A stretch of DNA of 64,000 nt from positions 3,472,001 through 3,536,000 of the forward strand of contig NZ_LR134201.1 in NCBI RefSeq assembly GCF_900635955.1, given 5' to 3'. The notes beneath the pieces are model-generated. The model was not told where the DNA came from and searched no databases. It worked only from the letters and a program-made list of their open reading frames with translations. The position numbers and the translations under genes are program-made. The first letter of the stretch is position 1. Every line of letters starts with the position of its first letter. Source of the stretch: Cedecea lapagei (GTDB taxonomy: Bacteria > Pseudomonadota > Gammaproteobacteria > Enterobacterales > Enterobacteriaceae). Shown here piece after piece: positions 25,111-33,633 of the stretch.

Positions 25111-26589
25111 TTACTGAACCTCAATCGATGCCAGAGTGATTTTCTGCACTGCGCCGCCGTCGCAATACCACAGAGTCATTGGCGGGCTTGTGCGCTCCGC
25201 TCGTTGCGTTGGTGTCGGGTCTCCGATGTACAGGTAGTAACCCTTGGCAATCAGAGATGGTGAGATGTCAGCGCCAACGGCGTTCTGAATCTCGGAAATC
25301 TGCTGACTGGACAGGTCGACGCCGGTACGGATTCCGCCAAACGCGATACCCTGATTGATGGTGTCCGCGAATGATGCTTCGATGATCGCCTTGCCAGATG
25401 CGTTGTACGGAATGCTGCGGTTTGACTTGAGAACCTGAATCGCATCTTTAGCCAGGGTAGCGTTCAGCCACATCTGGAATGCGAAGGTGTCCAGCCACTT
25501 AAAGTCACCGGTGATAGTGCCGGCTGCCCAGTAGTCCTCAACGACCTTGTTCTGCGCATAGTTGCCGTAGAAGTTGTATCCATTGGCGATCAGGGCGTCA
25601 TATGCCGCGCTGGTTTTTACTACTGCAGGCAGGCCGGAAAGCTCACGGAACTTAGCGGTAACTCGTCCTTCCTGGCGGTCAAACGGCAGTGATGCGACGT
25701 AACCCAGGATGGAAGCTGCGTGGATATTGCGCCCATACACCGGCACCACGTTTGAGTAGTTGTTAACCGCGATGATTTTGAACGCCAGCGTATCAGCAGA
25801 GCCAGTTACCAGCGCAGAGGCTTCCATGGTGTACGGCACGTAACCGAAGCGATAGTTCTGGCCCGTCACCCAGGATGACAGAGACAGCGCCAGTTCTTCT
25901 GTCGTCTCAAATGAGGTCGTTACAAACGCCCAGTTCTGAGAGTTATCGAGCACGGACTGCATGGCATCGGCAACTGACGGAACGTCTGCGCCATTAGACA
26001 ACACGGCCCCAGTGCCGGCAGTCAGTTTCAGCGGAGCGGCAATGGTGCCGGATGCGAAGCTGATGCTGCTTGCTGCGCCGGTAGTCGCAGACTTGATGAT
26101 GAATGCTTTCTGGTTGGTGTCGAAAGTAACTGTAACGCTGCTGCCGATCGCAGTCTGGATAATGTCTGCAGCATTCGCAAAGCTTGTAGCCGCGCCCAGG
26201 TCGACTGCCGTTGCTGCATGCTGAGTGCCATCTACAGTGATGGTCAGGGTGCCGCTCATCGCTTTTAACTGCTCAAGTGTAACCGCAGCCATAGAGCCAC
26301 CGCGAAGCCATGCTGAAACTGGAGCATGATTGAAGGCAGAGAAAAGCAATGCGCCTGGCGTTTTCAGTGAGTTGTTGTACCCAGAGAAGTAAACATTCGC
26401 CATCGCATATTCTTCTGACAGGCTGCCGAAGTATTTGGAAACGTCTTCTTTGGTGGTGAACGTCAGCACCTGCCCGATTGGGGCGTAAGCGTTGTCGGTC
26501 AGGATAAGGCCATTCAGGTCAAGCGCAGAGCCCCCAGCCGGGAGTACTCCGGGGTTGATCTGCACATCTTTACGTAGTGGGATTGCCAT
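25111..26589 (-). CDS. Contractile tail sheath protein (DUF3383-like)
   Basis: 492 residues, start MAIPLRKDVQINPGVLPAGG, one base after the preceding gene stop. It has the typical N-terminal FTTKEDVSKYFGSLSEEYAMANVYFSGY, a variable inserted domain (VTVDGTQHAATAVDLGAATS), and a C-terminal domain with NYAQNKVVEDYWAAGTITG and GAVQKITLASIEV. This family is the sheath of a group of contractile-tail phages such as Bcep781-like and Aaphi23-like (from memory). It establishes that the virion is a myovirus, not a siphovirus. Confidence 0.88.
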   Translation of the reverse strand: MAIPLRKDVQINPGVLPAGGSALDLNGLILTDNAYAPIGQVLTFTTKEDVSKYFGSLSEEYAMANVYFSGYNNSLKTPGALLFSAFNHAPVSAWLRGGSMAAVTLEQLKAMSGTLTITVDGTQHAATAVDLGAATSFANAADIIQTAIGSSVTVTFDTNQKAFIIKSATTGAASSISFASGTIAAPLKLTAGTGAVLSNGADVPSVADAMQSVLDNSQNWAFVTTSFETTEELALSLSSWVTGQNYRFGYVPYTMEASALVTGSADTLAFKIIAVNNYSNVVPVYGRNIHAASILGYVASLPFDRQEGRVTAKFRELSGLPAVVKTSAAYDALIANGYNFYGNYAQNKVVEDYWAAGTITGDFKWLDTFAFQMWLNATLAKDAIQVLKSNRSIPYNASGKAIIEASFADTINQGIAFGGIRTGVDLSSQQISEIQNAVGADISPSLIAKGYYLYIGDPTPTQRAERTSPPMTLWYCDGGAVQKITLASIEVQ

Positions 26590-27141
26590 TTATGCACTCT
26601 CCGGTGGGAATTTGATATCTGCGGCAACAATGCCGACGTTAATTTCTTTCATGAAGTCCTGGCGTATGGTGACGACCGGGTCATACTGAGCGACAAACTC
26701 CATCGTCCATCGGTCTTCATACTGCTGTTCGCCATTTATCATCGTGGTTTGGTGGGGCTCGGTGCAGTGGCTTGGGGAAAGAATCCCACCGTTTGCCCTG
26801 AACCATTCGCATGAGTAATCGCTACGGGTTAGCGTCGCGATGACTGTAGCCAAATTCGCAGCGCCCTCGCCGTAACAGTCAATCTGGCATGGCCACTGTG
26901 TTGTGCGGGAGTTAAGCTGCTTACCCTCGCCGAATACGCCATTGTCGTCATACACCATGCGGTTTGTGGACAAGCCCACTTGCCGAAGCGGCGTCATGAT
27001 GATGAAGTTCTCCAGCGGCATTGGCGTGAGGTTCTGCTGCCCCTTCAGGACGTGGTCGATATCCAGGCCGGTTATCTCCATCAGGAACGCCTGCAGCGGG
27101 ATAAGCAGGTCAATCTCTTTGATGCTAAGCGCCGCTGTCAT
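26590..27141 (-). CDS. Neck/tail connector protein
   Basis: 183 residues from MTAALSIKEIDLLIPLQAFL at 27141, overlapping the previous stop (AAATGAC). It has FIIMTPLRQVGLSTNRMVYDD and RWTMEFVAQYDPVVTIRQDF. A protein at this place, just before the sheath, commonly belongs to a phage neck/completion family (LIC_12616-like). I do not recognise it with certainty; the structural role is inferred from synteny. Confidence 0.6.
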   Translation of the reverse strand: MTAALSIKEIDLLIPLQAFLMEITGLDIDHVLKGQQNLTPMPLENFIIMTPLRQVGLSTNRMVYDDNGVFGEGKQLNSRTTQWPCQIDCYGEGAANLATVIATLTRSDYSCEWFRANGGILSPSHCTEPHQTTMINGEQQYEDRWTMEFVAQYDPVVTIRQDFMKEINVGIVAADIKFPPESA

Positions 27142-27506
27142 TTCTGCACCTGCTGCGTAACGATGACCTTTATCCAGTCCGGCCACATCTCAACTACCTT
27201 CGCAACCAGCCACGTTTCACCGTTCACCAGCAGGAAATCACCACCCTTCTGATTTGGCCGGTTAACACCATCAAAGCGACCGTTCAGGTATGCGGTTCGC
27301 AAAATCCCCTGAATGTTCACGGCGTCAACCTGCCGAAGGTCGGTAGATGAAAGCTCCTGCAGCTGGACGGTGACCGGTAGCTCTGTGTAGGCGTTCTCAC
27401 GGATGCCTCCCGGCTTGGTGACGTAACCAACATTCACCTTGAACACGCCTTCAACATCAGGGTTTACGGTGGTGATCGCCCCCCTTACGATTTGATGCAG
27501 GTTCAT
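27138..27506 (-). CDS. Head-tail joining protein
   Basis: 122 residues from ATG at 27506, preceded by GAGGTGACGTG; a GTG one codon earlier is possible. MNLHQIVRGAITTVNPDVEG with VNIQGILRTAYLNGRFDGVNRPNQKGGDFL and TWLVAKVVEMWPDWIKVIV is a compact beta protein seen next to HK97 gp10-like genes in such phages. Overlaps by four bases on both sides, so it is translationally coupled. Role inferred from position. Confidence 0.6.
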   Translation of the reverse strand: MNLHQIVRGAITTVNPDVEGVFKVNVGYVTKPGGIRENAYTELPVTVQLQELSSTDLRQVDAVNIQGILRTAYLNGRFDGVNRPNQKGGDFLLVNGETWLVAKVVEMWPDWIKVIVTQQVQK

Positions 27507-27949
27507 CACGTCACCTCGTAATTAACATCAGAGAACATCACCCCGGTGTCCACGAGCGGCTTGGTGGAATCATTCTTCCGCTCCTTGCGCGTCCTGCGAC
27601 GATGAATCGTTACTGGAGATAACGCTGGCTCCATCAGCTCAGAAATAGACTCTTGGATGTCACCCTTTATCTGAGCGCCTACCACTTCGAGAACACCTTT
27701 GGCGTCAATTCCAGAAGCCAGGCCGCGAGAGATTGAGCCTTTCCACTCCTCCTGCTTATTGGTGATAGCATTTCGGAAGAACGGCCTCGGCGGCTGATTA
27801 TTTGCCGGGTCTCCGTACTCGTTTCTCGCGGCCACCATCGCAACACTGGTACCATCTGGATAAGTTGCCCCGCTGTAAAACCCGGCCTTGACCTCAGAGG
27901 CATTAAGCTTGTCTGCGATATCCTGCAGATACTTCTCCGCGTTAGTCAT
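27506..27949 (-). CDS. HK97 gp10-like neck protein
   Basis: 147 residues from MTNAEKYLQDIADKLNASEV at 27949, overlapping the previous gene by 8 bp; a long upstream extension in the same frame is a shadow. The motif VAARNEYGDPANNQPPRPFF is the hallmark of neck/tail-completion proteins of the HK97 gp10 type, followed by KGDIQESISELMEPALSPVT. It acts in closing the head-tail junction. Confidence 0.75.
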   Translation of the reverse strand: MTNAEKYLQDIADKLNASEVKAGFYSGATYPDGTSVAMVAARNEYGDPANNQPPRPFFRNAITNKQEEWKGSISRGLASGIDAKGVLEVVGAQIKGDIQESISELMEPALSPVTIHRRRTRKERKNDSTKPLVDTGVMFSDVNYEVT

Positions 27950-28346
27950 AAGCGCTCCCCGGGTAGTAGTTAGCCATTCTGTAAACCTTCGTGGCTTGCC
28001 AGTAGTCCATACCGTATGGGCTCTGCGTGTACCATGCGTAACGGAACTCAATGGGGCCCAGGTCAGATGAAACAGACACGCTGCCCTGAGTTGCAGAAGA
28101 AATGCGCCCCACCATTCCCGAGCCACCTCTTTTCCTGTTGTCCCCGTAACGCACATACGCCAAGTGCGCCATCAGCAGGTAGAGAAACCTCTCGCGCTTG
28201 ATGACGTCGATGACAAGTGAGTATTCGGTGTTATTCAGGTAATCAGTGGCCTGGTCGAAAAGGAATGGCAGGAGAGCATCGTCTACATTTGAGAGCTCAG
28301 GAAACATGGCGCGGAACTTGGGAATATCCAGAGTTACGACGCCCAT
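27942..28346 (-). CDS. Head-tail connector (DUF4054-like)
   Basis: 134 residues, MGVVTLDIPKFRAMFPELSN, with VDDALLPFLFDQATDYLNN and SDLGPIEFRYAWYTQSPYG and WQATKVYRMANYYPG near the end. The FPEFxx-style N-terminus and glycine-rich middle (RKRGGSGMVGRISSATQG) fit the DUF4054 family of phage adaptor proteins that sit on the portal. It lies 3 bp downstream of a small head gene. Confidence 0.75.
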   Translation of the reverse strand: MGVVTLDIPKFRAMFPELSNVDDALLPFLFDQATDYLNNTEYSLVIDVIKRERFLYLLMAHLAYVRYGDNRKRGGSGMVGRISSATQGSVSVSSDLGPIEFRYAWYTQSPYGMDYWQATKVYRMANYYPGSAYD

Positions 28347-28349
28347 GGC

Positions 28350-28676
28350 TTAGTCCTTATCGGGATCGGTCTGCTGCTTTTTCGGGTCGAGTTGCTCCAG
28401 GCCGGTTTTCTGGTCCTGACGCTCTTTTGATGCCGACTGCGCTGATTTTTCGTCGGCCACAGCAAACACCACTCCGTTTTTAATCAGGGGCTGATCAGCA
28501 AAAGTCTTTGCGAAGGCATCCCATAAATCAGCAGGAACATCACGCGTAATACCGAAGCCGTTGAGCAGCAGGGAATCATTTGTGCCAGCGAGCTTAACTC
28601 GCTGACCTTCGTGATTGATTACCAGGCCGTTAGGAAGCTTGCAGCCGATGATGTAGGTAGAAGATTTAGCAGCCAT
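28350..28676 (-). CDS. Small head-region protein
   Basis: 108 residues. The N-terminal half is a compact domain (YIIGCKLPNGLVINHEGQRV; LLLNGFGITRDVPADLWDAF), resembling DUF7302-like head proteins that carry a KLPNGL-x5-G motif; the C-terminal third is polar and low in complexity (SAQSASKERQDQKTGLEQLD). It starts overlapping the stop of the capsid gene (ATGG/TAATG arrangement). Likely a virion accessory; no function known. Confidence 0.55.
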   Translation of the reverse strand: MAAKSSTYIIGCKLPNGLVINHEGQRVKLAGTNDSLLLNGFGITRDVPADLWDAFAKTFADQPLIKNGVVFAVADEKSAQSASKERQDQKTGLEQLDPKKQQTDPDKD

Positions 28677-29695
28677 TATGCCCCCAGCATTTGTGCGAAC
28701 AGGAATGGCTGGGTGATTACCGCGCCATAAGTGGTTCCAGAGTATTTCTGCTTGTAGGAAGACACTTCAGTTACAAGCGGGTGAGCACGGAGCTTTTCGC
28801 TGTAAGCCATGAAGCCAACTTCCTGACCCTGAGCGGTCTCTACAAACATCTGAATAAGCTCACCAGCAGCAGTGCTGTACTGTGGTGCGGTTTCGTACCG
28901 CATGTTCGGAAACGCTTTCTTCAGCATGTCTTCCAGAGAAGTAGCGAAGATTTCGTTCGCAGACTTCAGATTTACGCTGAGCTTGTTTGACATCGCCAGC
29001 ACGAGGTTAGATGACATATCCACGCCGTCGCCTACGATGCCGTTGGTACGAGCAACCAAGTCTTCGTACAGAGCAAGAATATCGTTGTATTTGTCTACAA
29101 CCTGCTTTGCACTCCACAGCACATTGCCGCCCACGCTAATCGGCGTAATTGGTGCTGGCAATTCTGGGTCATTCAGCAGACCGTAGTTGCGCAGGCCAGC
29201 GACGCCGTAGAAGTAGAACTTGTTCTGGTCTTGGTCGAGAACGTTAATTGCGGCGCGTTGCTTCTTAGCGACATACGGCAGCATAGCCAGCCCGTAACGC
29301 TCTTGCTCCAGCTCGCCATAGGTAACCATTGTCTGGTAACGGTAGACGTCACGGTTTTCCCATGAAGGGGTAACCTGCACGCCGCCCTGCTCGCTGTAGT
29401 CGTCATACGCAACAGTGTCACCGGTTTCTTCGATACGCTGAATCATGAAGCTGTCCTGAGCCCATGCACCACGCTTCTCTTCTCGCCCCAGAATTGCTGT
29501 GGCGCGGTTAGGGGCGAACAGAGTTTCAACGATAGTTGGATCGATGAACGTTGATACGATTGCCGGAATGCCGCCGTTTGGCGCCAGTGACGGCTGAGGG
29601 TCGGCATCCATTGCCAGGCGGGTTACTGACGGCTGAAGGTAAATACCCTGGGCGTTAGCAACCTGGATGAAGTCTTTAAATGATGGTTGAGCCAT
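28676..29695 (-). CDS. Major capsid protein (DUF2184-like)
   Basis: 339 residues from MAQPSFKDFIQVANAQGIYL at 29695; the frame is open 22 codons further up, but those lie in the preceding gene. It has AMDADPQPSLAPNGGIPAIV, REEKRGAWAQDSFMIQRIEE, FYFYGVAGLRNYGLLNDPEL and the C-terminal TYGAVITQPFLFAQMLGA, all of the DUF2184 capsid type (HK97 fold). Its start codon overlaps the stop of the upstream decoration gene. It is the most abundant head protein expected. Confidence 0.85.
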   Translation of the reverse strand: MAQPSFKDFIQVANAQGIYLQPSVTRLAMDADPQPSLAPNGGIPAIVSTFIDPTIVETLFAPNRATAILGREEKRGAWAQDSFMIQRIEETGDTVAYDDYSEQGGVQVTPSWENRDVYRYQTMVTYGELEQERYGLAMLPYVAKKQRAAINVLDQDQNKFYFYGVAGLRNYGLLNDPELPAPITPISVGGNVLWSAKQVVDKYNDILALYEDLVARTNGIVGDGVDMSSNLVLAMSNKLSVNLKSANEIFATSLEDMLKKAFPNMRYETAPQYSTAAGELIQMFVETAQGQEVGFMAYSEKLRAHPLVTEVSSYKQKYSGTTYGAVITQPFLFAQMLGA

Positions 29696-30192
29696 TATGC
29701 TTTGCTCCAGGTAGAGATGATGATCAGGTCGCCTACTGCTGCACCCTGTGAAACGTACCACTCGGTCTCGACATGACCAGCTACGGCAGCGCCGGCAGCG
29801 CCGGTAGCAATGGTGCCGTCAGTTACGCTTGCGAAAACTTTCTGGCCGTTAGTGGCAACGGTAGTGGACTTGGCCCAGAAGTCGCCGCCAACTTTCGGAG
29901 AGACTTCAACACCGCCACGAATCAACATGCTTGCACTCTGGCCGTAGCCGATGATTGCCTGACCGAGGTTCTGGATGAAGCCAATCGGCTTGGAATCGGT
30001 AGTCGGTGCTACGTTGGACACTACTTTAGGGTCTGCTGCATCACGGAACACAAAGGTTGCGATGTTCACGCCTGCGGTTGCAGCCTTGAACGCGCCAGGG
30101 CCACCGGCAGCAGCGATAATTGGTGAAGTTGATGCGGGGTGACCGACCTGGCCTACACCGCGATAAATGCCTACGCTCTCTTGAAACGCCAT
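29695..30192 (-). CDS. Head structural / decoration protein
   Basis: 165 residues, MAFQESVGIYRGVGQVGHPA, a beta-rich Gly/Ala-rich sequence (IGFIQNLGQAIIGYGQSASM; GQKVFASVTDGTIATGAAGA). It lies directly between the protease/scaffold and the capsid gene, where many phages encode a capsid-stabilising protein, often annotated as structural cement. Position and composition support that; no decisive motif. Confidence 0.65.
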   Translation of the reverse strand: MAFQESVGIYRGVGQVGHPASTSPIIAAAGGPGAFKAATAGVNIATFVFRDAADPKVVSNVAPTTDSKPIGFIQNLGQAIIGYGQSASMLIRGGVEVSPKVGGDFWAKSTTVATNGQKVFASVTDGTIATGAAGAAVAGHVETEWYVSQGAAVGDLIIISTWSKA

Positions 30193-30193
30193 G

Positions 30194-31375
30194 TTATTTG
30201 CCCCCGCGAATCATTTTCAGTACATCGGATTTGGTGTCGCCGCTCAGATGGTGAGGGGCAGAGTCCTGCGCCATAGTTGGTGCTTTTGCCAGTGCGTTAA
30301 ACACTGAGCGGAGAGCGCCTTCAGGCAGGCTTGCGTGGTCTTCACAACCCATCTGTTTCAGAGCGGTGCGATAAACCTCTTCTGCGCTGTCACAGGCCAG
30401 GTCGCCAACCACTGGACGAACATCACGCTCGGCCTGGCGAAGCGCTGTAAAGCGAGCTTCAACGCCTTTAATGGCGGCATCCATTGCCAACCGGCTGTCG
30501 TTTGCCATCTTCTCTTTCTCTTTTTTGTCGTCGTCCTCGTCGTCAGCCGTTTTCGACTTTTTATCTTTGTCGTCTTCGTCTTCGTCTTCGGCGCGGTCAC
30601 GCTTACGATCTTTGTTTTCGCGCTCTTCACGCTCTTTCAGCTCGCGCTCTTCGCGCCTCAGGCGTTCTGCTTCGGACTCGTTATCTTTTTCAGCCTGAGT
30701 GGCCTCGTCTTTGATAACGGCGTCGACTTTCTTTTCGACGTCCTCGGGCTTTTCGTCGTTAGCTAATGCGGTTTTGAACACCGACATCAACTTTTCGGTC
30801 AGTTTTGACATTAGGTTTCTTCCTGTTGGTTTGGAGTCATAAACAAACACGTCGGGGCCAGCCCGACCACTTGGCACTATTGCCACGTGATTACAAACGA
30901 TGTCGCGCATAACTCCATCGTATGCCTCGCCCTCGTACACGCCTGGCGTAAGGTCAAGCCTGTAGCGGTAGGAGGATGAAATCTCTTTTTGGCGCTCAGT
31001 CTCAATGCCCATGATGGAATCCAAATCCCATACGACCATTGAGTTTTTCAGGTAGGTGTCATCGAACTCAGCACTCTCACCGGTTGAACCGATGATGGCT
31101 TCCTTCGGCGGCTCGGCGACCATTACGCCGATGTGCTGGTTAAGCACCGGCTTGTTGTTGAACGTTGGCGCAGCTTTTCGCAGCTCTTCAGGGTCTCGCA
31201 GCAGGCGGTATGCCTTTTCAGGAATCAGCCCTAACACCTCGGAATCTGGAATCTCTTTCCCGTAGTAGACGCACACGTTGGCTTTGCTGATTGGCGTTAG
31301 CGCAACATGCATCATCCCGTCTGCGTCGTAGGTGCGAACACTTGCCCGGTCAAAGGCAAACTTCACGTCTTTCAT
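30194..31375 (-). CDS. Prohead protease-scaffold fusion (DUF2213-like)
   Basis: 393 residues. The N-terminal 175 residues form a DUF2213-type prohead protease; catalytic candidates are His in VCNHVAIVPSG and the adjacent Ser, with SSSYRYRLDLTPGVYEGEAY upstream. Residues about 230-300 are an extraordinarily charged helix (ERLRREERELKEREERENKD; DEDEDDKDKKSK), the expected scaffold, followed by a conserved C-terminal capsid-binding tail ending LKMIRGGK. It is probably cleaved during maturation. It is the largest KE-rich stretch in the window. Confidence 0.78.
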   Translation of the reverse strand: MKDVKFAFDRASVRTYDADGMMHVALTPISKANVCVYYGKEIPDSEVLGLIPEKAYRLLRDPEELRKAAPTFNNKPVLNQHIGVMVAEPPKEAIIGSTGESAEFDDTYLKNSMVVWDLDSIMGIETERQKEISSSYRYRLDLTPGVYEGEAYDGVMRDIVCNHVAIVPSGRAGPDVFVYDSKPTGRNLMSKLTEKLMSVFKTALANDEKPEDVEKKVDAVIKDEATQAEKDNESEAERLRREERELKEREERENKDRKRDRAEDEDEDDKDKKSKTADDEDDDKKEKEKMANDSRLAMDAAIKGVEARFTALRQAERDVRPVVGDLACDSAEEVYRTALKQMGCEDHASLPEGALRSVFNALAKAPTMAQDSAPHHLSGDTKSDVLKMIRGGK

Positions 31376-31396
31376 GCTTCACCTTTCTTCAGGCAA

Positions 31397-31421
31397 TAAA
31401 AAAGGCCACCGAAGTGACCTT
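31397..31421 (-). terminator. Terminator upstream of the prohead protease
   Basis: AAGGTCAC-TTCG-GTGGCCTT with T6 on the minus strand, between the Mu F-like gene and the protease. Like the one at 18667 it would limit unprotected late transcription. Confidence 0.75.
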
Positions 31422-31436
31422 GTGTTGTTGGTTAAA

Positions 31437-32246
31437 TCAGAAGGGCAGCACCGGCTTCCAGGTGCAACCGCAATTCGGCAATTGTCCCGGCATGATGTAC
31501 TCGCCATCAATCAGGCAACCTTCGGATAGCTTGAAGCGCTTGCGCTCTTTACCGGCTTTAACGTGGCTCTGTCGTGGCTTATGGCCTCCGCCGCTATGCA
31601 CCCACTCACCTTCAGTGATTCCGGCTGCTTGCTGCCTTGCTGCTGACAGTGCGCTGGTTGCCTTTCGAGTCTGGTCACGAGCGATAAACTCAGCCCTGCG
31701 CCGGGTGATGCCGTGCCGCTTACCGAAATTAGCCTCAATCTCGTCTGCCAGGGCTTTACGGTCACCACCTCGAGCAACAGCCCGGTATACCATCCCTTCT
31801 ACCTCGGTGAAGTATTTCTCAGGGATGGAGCGAATCAGAGACACGTTTTCAGCAATGATGGCATCGACCTTTTCAGTCATTGCCGGAGTCCATTGCATGT
31901 TGATGGTGAGCGATTCTTTGCGGGCTGAGGCCAACAATCCCCGATCAACCGCTGACTCTGTTTTCTTAACCAGGCCATCAGATATCGGGAATGCTTTGTT
32001 GATGAAGCGGTCTACCCATTTTCGGGCCAGCGCATCGAGAGCGCGTTTGACCAGTTGAACCGGGTTGGCGTCCATCGCCAGTTCTGAGTTCATCGCCAGT
32101 GGGTTATCACGAATGATATCGAGCACCTGACGCTTAACGTCATCATTCATCTCGCGTATCTCTGCGAGCAATTCCCGCTGATACCACTTGATGTTTCCGG
32201 CGTTATAGTTGACCGCCTTCAAACTCTTCGTCTTCTTCCGGCTCAT
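31437..32246 (-). CDS. Phage head morphogenesis protein (Mu F / SPP1 gp7-like)
   Basis: 269 residues from MSRKKTKSLKAVNYNAGNIK at 32246 (GGATGG upstream); starts at 32255 or 32282 are also possible. It overlaps the portal gene by 44 bp. The C-terminal Mu F domain is recognisable: RRAEFIARDQTRKATSALSA, GITEGEWVHSGGGHKPRQSH and GEYIMPGQLPNCGCTWKPVL. In SPP1 the homologue binds the portal and is ejected with the DNA. Confidence 0.85.
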   Translation of the reverse strand: MSRKKTKSLKAVNYNAGNIKWYQRELLAEIREMNDDVKRQVLDIIRDNPLAMNSELAMDANPVQLVKRALDALARKWVDRFINKAFPISDGLVKKTESAVDRGLLASARKESLTINMQWTPAMTEKVDAIIAENVSLIRSIPEKYFTEVEGMVYRAVARGGDRKALADEIEANFGKRHGITRRRAEFIARDQTRKATSALSAARQQAAGITEGEWVHSGGGHKPRQSHVKAGKERKRFKLSEGCLIDGEYIMPGQLPNCGCTWKPVLPF

Positions 32247-33633
32247 AATCACCATCCAGAGTTTCGAAACCGGCGTTTTCAATGCCCTTCAACGCCTCTC
32301 GCGCCTCTTCAGAGCTAACCAGCTGGCTATCTGCGGCCACGGCCACAGTCTCAACGCGAATTTTGGCGATTTCAGCGCGTTCTTTCTCGCTGATTTCATC
32401 CAGAGGCTTGAACTCGAAGTAGAGGTCATCGTTGATAGCGCCGAACTCTGACAGCTGGATAATCTTGAAGATGTTCTCCAGCGGCTTACGCATCTCGCCA
32501 TCCTGATACCCGGACACCGTTTCGTGCCACGTGGCAAGCTCGGAGTCGCCAGAAGCATTAAGTCCAGCGGGCGCGTTACCAAGCAGCTTAAGGTTGGTGA
32601 TTCGCGCAGGCATACACAGCTGGTCTTGGTAGTTCGACAGGAGGCTTGATAGCTCACTGAGGGATGTCTGCATGTGCAGCAAGTCCTCTTGCGTATCCAG
32701 CGCCCAAATACCGAAGTTATCCTGATACTGCGTGAACAGCTTGATACGTTTATCGAACTGGCCAGGCTCTTGCAGTCGAGCATCCATGTCTGTTTTCAGC
32801 GCTCGCATACGCAGAGTGCGGAGAATCTTAATCACGTTCTTCTTGGCGTCTCGCCAGTCGTTAACGTAATCCTCCATCAACTGCGTTAGCGACAGGCCAC
32901 CGAAGTTGTAGGATGGCTTGAGGATGTCTGGCACCGGGCGGCTGACGATATCCATGAATCTTGACTCATGCACAACGTCGCCCATGACGAACCACGACTG
33001 AGGCTTGTAGAACCCCTCCTGAAGCGGCCAGCGAGTGTTATACAGAGCAGGGTATACCCACGTTGGATCAACAACGCGCAGCCCCTTGAGCGAGCCCTGA
33101 GGAATCTTACGCGGGTCCAGGAATAACGCTTTGCTAAGCTCATCACCTTTCGCGCCGGTATCAATGTAGATGTGTGCCACTCCAAACATGGAGTCCTGTC
33201 GCACGGCTTCGTGCATCAGGCGCTTCACATCGTACTTTTCAAGGGCTCGCTCCATCTCGTCGATGGCCGGGTCATGGTCGCCTTCCTTGCGGCTCTTGAC
33301 CTCAATCCAGTTACGCGTCATCTCATCGGCGAACACGTTATGCATGTTCGAGTATTCGACCTGCTGCGACATCGCCGCCAGCGCCGGGTAGCCACGGAAG
33401 CCAGAATACTCAGCGCCAGCGTACATAAGGTTGATGGCCTCATAGGGCGTGGCATCCATGGCAAACACAGTTTTCTCTTTGCCCGCTGGTATTACGCCAG
33501 GCAATGGCTCATAGCGCTTAAACTCGGCCATTGGCGCTGCGTCATTCGCAACGGATGCAGAGTCCAGATGCATCTGCGTAATCTTTGTTGGCTCCCGGCG
33601 AGCTTCCTGCACTGGCTGCTTACGTCTGGTCAT
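32203..33633 (-). CDS. Portal protein (DUF1073 / HI1409-like)
   Basis: 476 residues. DUF1073-type features: FRGYPALAAMSQQVEYSNMH, the stem region WFVMGDVVHESRFMDIVSRP, and LLGNAPAGLNASGDSELATW near residue 345, with an acidic C-terminus (GDYEPEEDEEFEGGQL). The portal is the DNA gate and packaging docking site. Its ATG overlaps the terminase stop (ATGA). Confidence 0.87.
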   Translation of the reverse strand: MTRRKQPVQEARREPTKITQMHLDSASVANDAAPMAEFKRYEPLPGVIPAGKEKTVFAMDATPYEAINLMYAGAEYSGFRGYPALAAMSQQVEYSNMHNVFADEMTRNWIEVKSRKEGDHDPAIDEMERALEKYDVKRLMHEAVRQDSMFGVAHIYIDTGAKGDELSKALFLDPRKIPQGSLKGLRVVDPTWVYPALYNTRWPLQEGFYKPQSWFVMGDVVHESRFMDIVSRPVPDILKPSYNFGGLSLTQLMEDYVNDWRDAKKNVIKILRTLRMRALKTDMDARLQEPGQFDKRIKLFTQYQDNFGIWALDTQEDLLHMQTSLSELSSLLSNYQDQLCMPARITNLKLLGNAPAGLNASGDSELATWHETVSGYQDGEMRKPLENIFKIIQLSEFGAINDDLYFEFKPLDEISEKERAEIAKIRVETVAVAADSQLVSSEEAREALKGIENAGFETLDGDYEPEEDEEFEGGQL